64,000 nt of DNA from Megamerina dolium (lineage: Eukaryota; Arthropoda; Insecta; Diptera; Megamerinidae). The translations under genes were made by a program, and so were the position numbers. Shown here piece by piece: positions 29,904 through 39,674 of the stretch; positions within the stretch are counted from its first letter, which is position 1, and each line of letters begins with the position of its first letter. Location: contig OY978525.1 in NCBI GenBank assembly GCA_963854835.1, positions 33,007,253-33,071,252 on the forward strand, read 5' to 3'. The notes below the pieces were generated by a model. It was not told where the DNA came from. It worked only from the letters and a program-made list of their open reading frames with translations, and made no database searches.

Positions 29904-30907
29904 TTAGTTGTTTTTATTTTTTAAGGCTTGCTTTAACTTTCGAGTGCAGTGCTGTAGCTGTGTTTTCAGTTTCGGTGATCTGAATTCTTGCCATTGCCTT
30001 CGGAGTCTTCTTTTCTGTCTTACTAGCAATTCAGTGTCAGCTGGTGTGTATGGGCTATAGTTTGATTGCTTGCATACCCTTGTGCAGGTGGCTGAGCTGA
30101 GAGCTAATGAGAGCAGCTGGTTGAATTTTTCGAGTGCTGAGTCTACATCGTGTCCATTTCTTAATACAGTACTCAGAGGAAGATGGGAATTTATATATTT
30201 CTTGAATTTTAACCAGTCTATTTTCTTTCTAACGCAATTACCTTGGGGGCTTGGTGATTTTATAGATATTACCGTGGGTGAGTGGTCAGATGATAGATCA
30301 TAATTACACTCTGTGGAGATATTTTCCATCTGCAAACGTTTGGCGACTCCAAAGTCTATGAGATCGGGTATTTTCCTCTTGTCCGTCGGCCAATATGTCG
30401 GTTGACCATTTGAAATAACATCGTAGCCATGGTTAGTGATGATTGAACATAGTCTTCTGCCTTTTGGAGTTATTAAGCGGGAGTCCCAGTGAGTGTGTTT
30501 GGCGTTGAAATCGCCAGCAACCAAGAATTTGCTACCAAGAGTTGAGAAAAATTCTTTATATTGCTGTTCGGTAATACTGTATCTTGGGGGACAGTATATC
30601 GCAGATATTACTAGCTTAGAGATGTATTCTTCCAGACATATAGATGTTGCTTGCAAGTAGAAGCTACTGAAATCTTCGAGAACATGATGTTTTATTCTGC
30701 TTTTTATCAATATGGCAGTTCCTCCGCGTGCCTTACCATGCGGATGATTTGTGGTGTACAGTTTGTAATATGGTATTTGGTAGCAATTTTTGTCAGTGAA
30801 ATGGGTCTCAGATATCATCATTATGTCGATTTGGCTGGATTCAAGGAATTGAATTAGCTCCAAACGGTGCTGGCTTAAACCGTTGGCGTTCCAGTGGCAT
30901 ATCTTGA
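29904..30907 (-). CDS. Jockey-type apurinic-like endonuclease (ORF2 N-terminal part)
   Basis: An open frame from about 30,907 (LKICHWNANGLSQHRLELIQ) to 29,904. Endonuclease motifs: NANGL, ISETHF (catalytic Glu), GDFNAKHTHW, DLIDFG and SSDHSP, which together make the APE-type nuclease that nicks target DNA. A stop at 29,904 separates it from the RT domain by about 320 bp of broken frame. In an intact element the two are one protein. Confidence 0.88.
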
Positions 30908-31081
30908 GACAACTTATAAGTCAAAAATATACAAATGACACTTCAAAATTGATGAGGAAATTTGATTTATCAATATTTTTTAACTTTTACATTTTGCCTG
31001 TCTAAAAAGTAGACATTTTTAAAATTTATTTCGTAAAAAAAACAATGTTTCACACAATTTTATATTGAGTAATTAGCAGCG

Positions 31082-31216
31082 CTGTGCGATTAATCGTTTG
31101 TTCAAAAATTTTTATTAATCATAATAATAGATTAATCAAAATATTGATTAATCCAAATTAAATTTTCGATTAATCAGAATTTTGATAAAGAAAATATTCA
31201 ACGATTAATCGCACAG
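31082..31216. mobile_element. small inverted-repeat element rich in GATTAATC
   Basis: Perfect 15-bp inverted repeats CTGTGCGATTAATCG (31,082-31,096) and CGATTAATCGCACAG (31,202-31,216) bound 135 bp. GATTAATC, itself a palindrome, occurs five times (31,088, 31,130, 31,146, 31,168, 31,203). It is likely a tiny MITE or a foldback fragment. No target duplication was identified. Confidence 0.6.
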
Positions 31217-31244
31217 TCCTAGTACTATTAGTACTATTTTTTTT

Positions 31245-31650
31245 CAAAGGTCGTCAAAAAGAGCCCGTTGCAAAAATTATATAAAATATATAAAATATAA
31301 AATATTGCACGCTGAAATTAAGAGCAAACAACAACGATAAAATATTGCGCACTACTTTTTACAGAGTAATTAGTACTTTATTTACTAATCAGCTTTTCCC
31401 AAATTCGTCAAAAAGAGAGTGCAACCATGTTAATTGAAGTTATGGAAAGTTAGAGAAACCAACAAAACAAAAATAAAAAATAAAATTGTTCACACAATTT
31501 CCTATTGACTAATTAGTACTCCTTCAGTCGTTAAAAAAGAGCTTGCTGCCATGTTAATTGAAAGTATGAAAAGTGAGAAAAATCAATAAAAACAAAAACT
31601 TTACAAATTTACACACAATTTTCTATTGAGCGATTATTACTTATTTTTTC
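31245..31650. repeat. three diverged tandem units of about 125 bp
   Basis: A repeated order of words: GTCGTCAAAAAGAG, CCATGTTAATTGAA, GAAAGT, then CACACAATTTCCTATTGAC and TAATTAGTACT. The units start at about 31,245, 31,405 and 31,530. Confidence 0.6.
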
Positions 31651-32347
31651 CGGACTACGAAGGCCAACAAACTTACCACTGAGCTAGTCAGACTAGTCAG
31701 AAGACTTTCTGTGCTATCCTAACCTACGGGTCAAATTTTTTTGAGACAAATATATTATATTTATACTTTACAAAACTGCTTGTCTTTCTTGAAGATTTAT
31801 TGTAACGAAAAGCTTTCTCTATAAAAATGGGGCAAGATCGCTATAGCTTTTCAGTAATACTTTTACTGAACTTTTACTAACTATAATTTTTAAAAAAATT
31901 ACATTTTTCCTATAGTTTTTATGGAATATGGTGAAAATTATAGACAAATTTAAATTTAATTTGATTACGCTTAACCATCGTAATCAAGATATCAGCCAAT
32001 ATAAAGTCGAACGGACGTGACAAAATCGCGTTTCTATTTTATCACGTCCGTATCGCTTATATCGACAGATATTTTGTAATCAAAGATTCTACTGAAACCA
32101 GTTTTTCTCGCCTAAATATAGCTCTTTTATTCAGTTCTGGAATAGAATTAAAATGTGTGTCACATTCTTATGTTTGTCTTTCCTTTTCTTCATAATTTAT
32201 GCTTACAAATGTTGCATAATGGAAGAAATAATAATTCTAGTTTAAATTAAGATAATATTCAATTTAGAATTTACATATCTATCCCATACAAAAATCTGTC
32301 AAAAGGTCGATTTTAACTTTAAAATATATATTTGATTATAACTATAG
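31651..32347. other. noncoding stretch, no feature recognised
   Basis: AT-rich. It contains a short inverted pair around CACGTCCGT/ACGGACGTG near 32.01-32.05 kb and nothing that codes. Confidence 0.35.
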
Positions 32348-32348
32348 T

Positions 32349-32645
32349 TGGGCACCGTAGCTCAATGTAAAAGGCGTAGAAGGCATTGGCCTTCTAATCT
32401 ATGGGTCGTGGTTTCAATCCCAAAATGAAGTATAACATTTTAATATCGGAAAGATATTTCTTTCGAACGGTGCTCAGCAAACGCGTGGCCATTCTTCCGG
32501 CGGTAGCAATTTGCCATGAAAAAGCTTTGAAAAGAGTTATATTGGTTCTGTCGGAATCGGAATCGGCTAATATAAGTAGGTCCTTCTAATATTGTCCAAA
32601 AATTTAACACGCACAACAGTACTGGAAGAGAAGCTCGGTCTATTT
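32349..32645 (+). mobile_element. SINE copy
   Basis: A diverged tRNA-like head (GGCACCGTAGCTCAATG, later GTCGTGGTTTCAATCCC). The body runs through CCATGAAAAAGCTTTGAAAAG and ends AGTACTGGAAGAGAAGCTCGG. An insertion in the D-arm region shows age. Confidence 0.8.
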
Positions 32646-32922
32646 TTATATCCAGGGGCCTATCAATTTATCTGTAATTATGGGAATAACGAAATAATTG
32701 TTGATGCACATATTTTGCCTTAAAGATTCTCTTCTAAACTTCGACAGATTTTTGTTTCTTGGATTATATGTTCAAATCAAGCCATAATTCAGAGAATCGA
32801 ATATAATTTGAGTACGACTAATTAATGGATAGTGCGTTTCTGATATTCAGAACTTATTAGTATAGGAACTATTGTGAATTTTCATAAGGGATTTCAAAAA
32901 CACAGCCATAATATAATTAATA

Positions 32923-33271
32923 AATAAATAAATATGTGGCACTTAAAGCCCCAAAGGGCTCATTGGCCGAGCTTCCATTACTGTTGTGCGTCTTAAATTT
33001 TGGACAATATTAGAATGGACCTACTTATTTTAGCCGGTTCCGAACGGTAGAACACTTGTGACATCACTTTTTTCTGAGCTTTGTCACAGAGTTCTTTTTA
33101 GAAGCTTTTTCATGGCAAGTTGTTACTGTCGGAAGAATTGCCAATTGCTTGCCGACAGGTGGATACCGTTCGAAAGAAAAATCTTTTTCGATTTGTTATG
33201 CATCAGCCGGGTATTGAACCACGACCTACAGATCAGAAGGCGAACACACTAACCACTGAGCTACGGCACCC
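32923..33271 (-). mobile_element. near full-length SINE with 15-17-bp target duplication
   Basis: The TTTATT-type tail is at 32,923-32,935 (AAATAAATA on plus) and the tRNA-like head at 33,200-33,271. Flanking repeats CCATAATATAATTAATA at 32,906-32,922 and 33,270-33,286 are identical; two Cs may belong to the SINE. One of the best-preserved copies. Confidence 0.9.
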
Positions 33272-33286
33272 ATAATATAATTAATA

Positions 33287-33461
33287 CACCAATAAATTAA
33301 TTTTTTTGTTAATTATGTACTTTATGGACTTTGTTCTTATAGCGAAACAAATAAGTAAATATATAATAAAGAAAGAAAGAGAGAATGGCAATCATATAAG
33401 AATCGAATAAAAACAACCACCACCCACTCACGCAATTAAATAAAAATAAATAAAACAAAAA

Positions 33462-33505
<44 letters not shown>

Positions 33506-34860
33506 TTCATCTCTCAATTTATCCTTCTTTTGCCCCTTTTTCGTATTATTCTTCTTCATTAGCGTTCGATCAAATTAAATTTTCGCAATAACATAATGCT
33601 CATGATCATTAAATTAAAAATTTGTCTCATCTCTTTGGTCGACCAATGTCAATGTTCAACGTTGTCGTACGTATGAGTTTGTCAATGTACCAGTGTGTAT
33701 GCGGTAAAATTAGTGGATGAAAGTTGATTTTTAAATTAAGAATAACATACTATTAAGTACTACCGAGTACAAGGTATTAGATAAGAGTACAAAGTCGAAA
33801 AATCATCTAAAGTGGCAATCAAAAGATATAATCACTGTATTATAGCAGGCATATATGTATGTACGAGTTTTTTATGTACTCGAATAATGTATGATAGCTG
33901 TATTTATGTAGTTAGGTGCAGCAAAAGCAAGCAAGCAAGCATTATATGAACAAAGCATGTGTTGTTAAACACTCAACTTTGTACGATATCAATTTCATAC
34001 TTTTAATAATTGCAGAGTGAGCGTATTGTACATATTTATTTTTTCGAAATGAATTTCACTACACACTCTCCATCATGCATCGTACGAGTGAGTTTTTAGT
34101 TTCCGTTGTTACAAAGTTCATGTTTCGCGTATCATACATTTCAATTAAACCAACAAAAAATATATTTTTCACCAATTTAATAATATTTGAATACCACTCA
34201 TATGAACTCATGAATGAATGACTACACGCACATATAATGATACCTACATTTCTATATACCATAAATATATTTAAAAGATGTAAGCAAAGTGAAAAAATAA
34301 AAATAAAATACAAAAACTAAAAATATAACAATTTAAATATTTTAATAGATCTCATTTTTCCATGCAATTAAAAATTAGTGATGTAAAAAAATCAGATATT
34401 CGAACATTTAAAATAACCCGGTACCTAAAAAACCGCTTGGCTAGTTACAGTTAAAGTTAAGAGATGAGCAGAATAAAAAACTAGTCTGTTTCTCAACTGT
34501 TTTCAATATGTCCAAAGTTGCTGATTTCACCTCTGATCCGGAGTATAAAACAGCCCAATAGCATTTACAATTGCAGAAATCTTACAGAATACATATATGA
34601 TTACAAAAATCTTGACACATACTACACATAATGTTGCATCACTAATGCGAAAACGAATGCATACACATGTACTTTGTATACTGCACGAGCATGCCTTTTC
34701 GCTTGTACGATAACCTTCGAATATTGACGAGCAAGTTCAAGGGTATATTCATTCAGTTGTTCAGTTGTTTGTAACTGAGCTAATTGTGAGCCATACTAGG
34801 TACTTGTGTAACAGCCACCGTAACCAACCATTATACACCTTCTTAACGAACGCTTCCTAA
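33287..34860. other. noncoding stretch with a 35-base A run
   Basis: AT-rich. It includes poly(A) at 33,469-33,503 and short GAAAGAAAGAGAGA and AAGCAAGCAAGC runs. No gene is supported. Confidence 0.4.
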
Positions 34861-34869
34861 ATAGTCGAT

Positions 34870-35560
34870 TTAAAAATGTCTGCCCATGCGGCAGTTGGTC
34901 ACCCAGCCAATTCGCACGAAATCTTAACGAAATCTATCAAGAGCTAACTACAATCCAATGGTCCAGATGATATTGAAAATGACCATAATTGATGAACTGC
35001 CACGCCCACACGGTTCAATGAAACGACTAATCCCAGAATTTTTCAACATATTCCGCCTAGTATAACCATATTTGAAATGTGAATTAGTCTTGCAATGATA
35101 AATAATTCTGCAAGAAATGGGTGCGCCACGCCTACTATTTAATGTTGCTACAATACAAAGTCGTGAAAATTTTGGATGTTTGAAACGCCTGGGAGAACCA
35201 TATTATCATTAGATAGCCACGCCCACTGTTTCATGTATCTCTCATACAGTTTCGGAATTCACAAAAAAAAAAAAAAAACTAAACCGTCATAACTTACGTA
35301 GTCTTCCGACTAAGGCAACCATATCTGACATATAGTTTAGTATTGTAAGATGATATAATTTCGCAAAAGGATGGTATAGCCACGCCCACTATTTAAGCCT
35401 CACTTCCATACAGCCTAATAATAGTTTTTAAGGTTAAATAGCCATAATATTTGACATGTAGATTAATATTCCAACACCCCAAAATTCGTTTACTATACAA
35501 CAGATGGGCGACATGTTCGTCCCACTTTTCATTACATTACAAGTGCAGGGTATAACTCAT
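34870..35560 (-). repeat. diverged repeat array with CCACGCCCAC motifs
   Basis: CCACGCCCAC-type words recur about every 170-250 bp (near 35.00, 35.12, 35.21, 35.38 kb) with ACCATATTTGAAATGT-like spacers. It ends at GCAGGGTATAACT. It is related in style to the array at 39.7-42.5 kb, in the opposite orientation. Confidence 0.6.
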
Positions 35561-35697
35561 AACAGGGTATGTAAGAATATTTTCATTTTAACGAGCATTC
35601 AATGTATCTGATAATTTTCAAATACTTTGCTATCTTTTCGAATACCGAATAGTAACAAAATCTGCCCTCTTACTGCCGAATAGTATCTGTCTTCTTA

Positions 35698-36199
35698 AGC
35701 TGGATCTCCACACCAAGCGTTTCTGCCGTTGTGGATTTAGTCGCTAAACTATGAAAAGATGATTTAGTACTATTGTATGGAAGCTGCTCCACAACCAATG
35801 TGCGAAAAGTCTGAAAGTTTCTTCGAACTTGTTTGAGGCTTTACAAGCGTCGTCTGACAGTTGACTCATTCGAACATCAGGATTGTAGTTGTTAGTGTAC
35901 AATAGCGGTACTAGTAAGACAATATTGGTACTGCCGAAATCCATAAAATCGATTAACGCTTTTAACGCCTCCAAACCTTTATCCATTTTTATAAAATGAA
36001 CGGGTAAACAGGCAAGTATTTAATTCAATAACTAAGGAAAATGTTTCTTGTAAAAATACATTAGGTTAGACTTGAAATAGTTATTATTATTTTGTTGTGG
36101 ATTTGCTAGCCTGAAAAGCCTGAAAAGTCCGAAAAATCCGAAAAGTCCAAATGACTTCGAAAGCCCAACATCTGAAACGCTTGGTGTGGAACTAAAGCT
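35698..36199. mobile_element. Harbinger-like MITE, 502 bp, TSD TTA
   Basis: Both ends begin AGCT and then share TCCACACCAAGCGTTTC (35,706-35,722 and its complement at about 36,175-36,191). TTA flanks both sides (35,695-35,697 and 36,200-36,202), which fits the 3-bp TWA target of PIF/Harbinger elements. An 80-codon minus-strand frame inside has no transposase motif that I recognise. Confidence 0.75.
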
Positions 36200-36202
36200 T
36201 TA

Positions 36203-36641
36203 TAATCGAATCGAACGAGCACCGAACTGTAGTTGATTGATACTTGCAAATTGATCAAATGTCCCTCTCTTTTTCTCTCTCCTATCTATTTCTATCTATT
36301 TTTATCTCTTCCTCTTTTATTTCATTTGATTGTTGATATTTTTCGAATACCAGTATCGATCGAATATGTCGGTGGTGTTGCTATCAAACCAAGCATATTC
36401 GTACAATACTGTAGTAGATATTCGAAAATTCATATGTGTATTTATATGCCATTGCCGATAAGAAAACGACAACAAAAAAATTATAATAACGATATAAATT
36501 TCAATTGTAATGTATATAAATCTGGAAATATTTCATATTTGCAACATATCGAATATAATTGTCATTGACTTTGTACTTTCAATTCATACTTTTATCTACG
36601 ATAATACGCATATGCGTATAATTTACACTACATTACAAATG
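36203..36641. other. noncoding stretch, no feature recognised
   Basis: A plus-strand open frame at 36,233-36,568 is pyrimidine-rich at its start and lacks motifs. I treat it as chance. Confidence 0.35.
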
Positions 36642-36643
36642 TA

Positions 36644-38265
36644 CAGTGAGCGACAAAAGTCTACATACGGCGACCATTTCGGCTATCTGACATGTCCAAA
36701 AGCATAATGAAAAGAAGTAATGATGCAATTTTGTTTTAAATATGTTTTTATCATTACATAGCAAAAATTATCTTATTTCATTAAAAACTTAACAAGTTAT
36801 TAACATAAAACGAAAAAAATTCAATGACAAAAGTCTACATACGGCGCGCATTCCACGCTTCTTTTTTGTTGTGTGTTGCGGCGCAATAACGGGAAAGTAC
36901 CGCTAGTTACATGTTGCTGTTTTGCTTGGTAATAGACATACTTGGATTGCATTTAGTTGTATTTTGGCTGTTTCCAGAAGTTCGCGGTTGTGACAATGGC
37001 TTCCCGTAAAGAAATATCAATTGATTTGCGAAACTTAGTAGTAAAGTATAGAAATGAAAACAAATCGTAAGGTGAAATATCAAGCTTATTAAATTTAACA
37101 AAATCAACAGTTCAAACAATATTCAATAACTACAAAAAAACGAATAGTCTTGAAAATAAACCGCGTAGTGGTCGCCCAAAGAAGCTGAGTCGCAGAGATG
37201 TATCGTTCATTTTGAAAGAAGTGGATCAAAATCCGAAAGTGGCAGGCACTAAGTTGGCCGCAGAGCTAGCAACTAGGTCAAATACAAATGTGCATCCACG
37301 AACAGTTCAAAGAGCCTTGAATAATAATGGGTTTCACAGCAGAACTCCGCGTAGGAAACCGTATATAAGTGAAAAATATCGCAAACTTCGTTTGGAATTC
37401 GCGCAAAAGCATTTAGACAAGGGAATTGATTTCTGGAAACGAGTATTATTTACAGATGAGTCAAAATACAATTTATTTGGAAGTGACGGTAGAGCCAAAA
37501 TTTGAAGAAAACCAAATACCGCAATGAACCCGAAACACTTAGTTCCTACGGTGAAGCATGGCGGTGGGAGTGTAATGGTTTGGGGCGCTGTCGCTGCATC
37601 TGGAGTTGGAAATTTGGTATTTGTGGAGGGTAACATGGATCGCTTTCAATATAAATCTATTTTGAAACAAAACTTAAAAGCATCGGTTGATAAACTATGC
37701 CTTGGTGAGAGTTGGATCTTCCAACAGGATAGCGATCTAAAACATACCGCCCACATCGTGAGGGACTGGCTGCTTTACTACGCTCCACGACAACTGTATT
37801 CACCTCCTCAAAGCCCAGACTTAAATATTATTGAACACGTTTGGGAGCTTTTGGAAGATACGGAAACATCACATTACTAGTGCCCTAGTACTAAAAGAGA
37901 AGCTGCAACAGGAATGGCAACAAATAACGGCCCTTGAAATCGAAAATTTAGTCGTTTCAATGCCCCGACGTTTGCAAGCAGTTATAGATGCTCAACCAAA
38001 TATTAAACGACGACTTATTTTAACTTTTAGTGCCTTATCAAAGTATTTCCTTTTGATTTTCAAATCGTACATAGACTTTTGTCATTGAATTTTTTTCGTT
38101 TTATGTTAAAACCTTGTTAAGTTTTTAATGAAATAAGATAATTTTTGCTATGTAATAATAAAAACATATTTAAAACAAAATTGCATCATTACTTCTTTTC
38201 ATTATGCTTTTGGACATGTCAGATAGCAGAAATGGTCGCCGTACGTAGACTTTTGTCGCTCACTG
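36644..38265 (+). mobile_element. complete Tc1-type transposon with long IR/DR termini
   Basis: 1,622 bp flanked by TA on both sides. The termini are inverted repeats of about 200 bp (36,644-36,842 and 38,068-38,265) starting CAGTGAGCGACAAAAGTC. Each arm contains a second, inner copy of the tip: GACAAAAGTCTACATACGG is at 36,652 and again at 36,826. This inner/outer direct-repeat arrangement is the IR/DR organisation of some Tc1-like transposons. The transposase inside is mutated. Confidence 0.93.
36996..38088 (+). pseudogene. Tc1-like DD34E transposase, two stops and one frameshift
   Basis: ATG at 36,996 (MASRKEISIDLR). In-frame stops occur at 37,068 and 37,503, and a frame break near 37,860 puts the C-terminal part in another frame. 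The N-terminal paired-like DNA-binding part (KSTVQTIFNNYKK, GRPKKLSRRD) is followed by the catalytic domain: Asp in LFTDESKYN, Asp in FQQDSDLKHTA and Glu in PDLNIIEHVWELL. There are 34 residues between the last two, so it is DD34E. The usual GGGSVMVWG glycine-rich box is present as well. All three acidic residues survive, but the protein cannot be made from this copy. Confidence 0.92.
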
Positions 38266-38773
38266 TATATGTTTCACAATTTTCTAAAAACATATGTACT
38301 CGTATATAGATGTGAATAAAGATAATATTTAAAAACAACAACAACAATGCACACCCTCCAATACAATATGTACTAATGTAGATGTACTGAGAATGACTGC
38401 AGCAACGAAATTGTGGCATTCAAAATAGGAATACATACCAGCATACTCCCAAGTACATACATATGTATGTATATGGCGGGGAATGAATGAAAAATAATAT
38501 ATTTAATACTTAGTATAGACATACTTATGTATATGTACAATATAAACCAGCATTATAAAAGAAATCAAGGTCAAGAACAAAATACCAGCACCACCACCAT
38601 CATCCCTATCATCATTGCAATCCAATTGTGAGGAAATTCTAGCGGCAATTTTCCATGAATATATAAAAATAAATTTTATTTTAGGAATTTTTCGTTATAA
38701 TAGTACAGATATGGAGCACAGTATGTCACACAACTGACCACTGCATTGACAAAATATAGTTTTTGTGAAGTAT

Positions 38774-39540
38774 TTGGTGTGTGAATTAGTAACAGGCCTT
38801 TTACTTTACATGGCACCACGCCTAAACGCGATGTTGGTTGTACATCATTGTCCGAAATGTCATTTTAAATGTCTATTCACTTGCTGTCAAAATCATCAAA
38901 ATTGGCGAAAAAATAGCATTTGCGGGAAGTTTTGTTAAATGACTTTTTTTGCAAAGAAAAGTGCAGCTGAAAATCATCGTTTGCTTGTGGAATTGTATGG
39001 CGACAATTCTCTATCCAATACACAGTGTAAGGAGTGGGTTGTGAGCTTCAAAAACGGGGATTTTGATATCAAAGACAAAGACCGCACTGGACAGCTGAAA
39101 AAGTGTGAAGGCGGGAATTTGGAATCATTCTTCGACCAAGACCAGGTCGAAACATTACGGGAAAGCTGTACCGACAACCATTGATGCGGTTGAAGAGAGA
39201 AAAGAGAGCGGGACCAGACACGAGTCGGTAATTTTTCACCATAACAACGCACAGCCACACATTGATTATCCGGTCAAAAACTATCTTACTAATAACGGAT
39301 GGAACGTTTTACCGCACCCGCCTTATAGCCCAGACCCGGCGCCTTCAGATTACCACTTGTTCCAGTCTTGATGAAATACGCTTCACTTCAGCCACCGGAA
39401 TCAATAAATTGCCAGAAAGTTGGACATATGTCTTAGTTTTTGATGGACATTACTACCTTGAATGACATGTTTTTTACAAAATTCTTAAAAATAAATGATT
39501 TTTGAGCAGTAAAAAGGCGGGTTACTAATTCACACACCTG
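38774..39540 (+). mobile_element. internally deleted mariner (DD34D lineage)
   Basis: Imperfect inverted repeats GGTGTGTGAATTAGTAAC (from 38,776) and the complement ending at 39,538. Inside, a start-containing frame at 38,939 gives the mariner N-terminus (HRLLVELYGDNSLSNTQCKE, then GDFDIKDKDRTGQ). After a large deletion comes the C-terminal catalytic part HNNAQPHIDYPVKNYL and LPHPPYSPDPAPSDYHLF. The middle, including the first catalytic Asp, is lost. Confidence 0.85.
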
Positions 39541-39674
39541 CTTTTTACGAACCTAATTTTTTGTGTTGTAAATATTGAAAAAATAGATTTTTTACAAAGA
39601 AATTTAAGAAAAGTATGGAAACATCATGGAGCGAGTGAAAATAGTAGCTTTATGAGAACCACCTATATAAAAAA

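Larger units (their letters stand above)
28136..30935 (-). mobile_element. Jockey-type non-LTR retrotransposon, 5'-truncated
   Basis: About 2.8 kb on the minus strand, in order: apurinic endonuclease, reverse transcriptase, C-terminal extension, short 3' UTR and a 17-base A tail (T run at 28,140-28,156). ORF1/gag is missing. TGACACTT at 28,128-28,135 and 30,936-30,943 is a possible 8-bp target duplication. The ORF has at least two frame breaks (29.6-29.9 kb and near 28.48 kb), so it is inactive. Confidence 0.88.
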
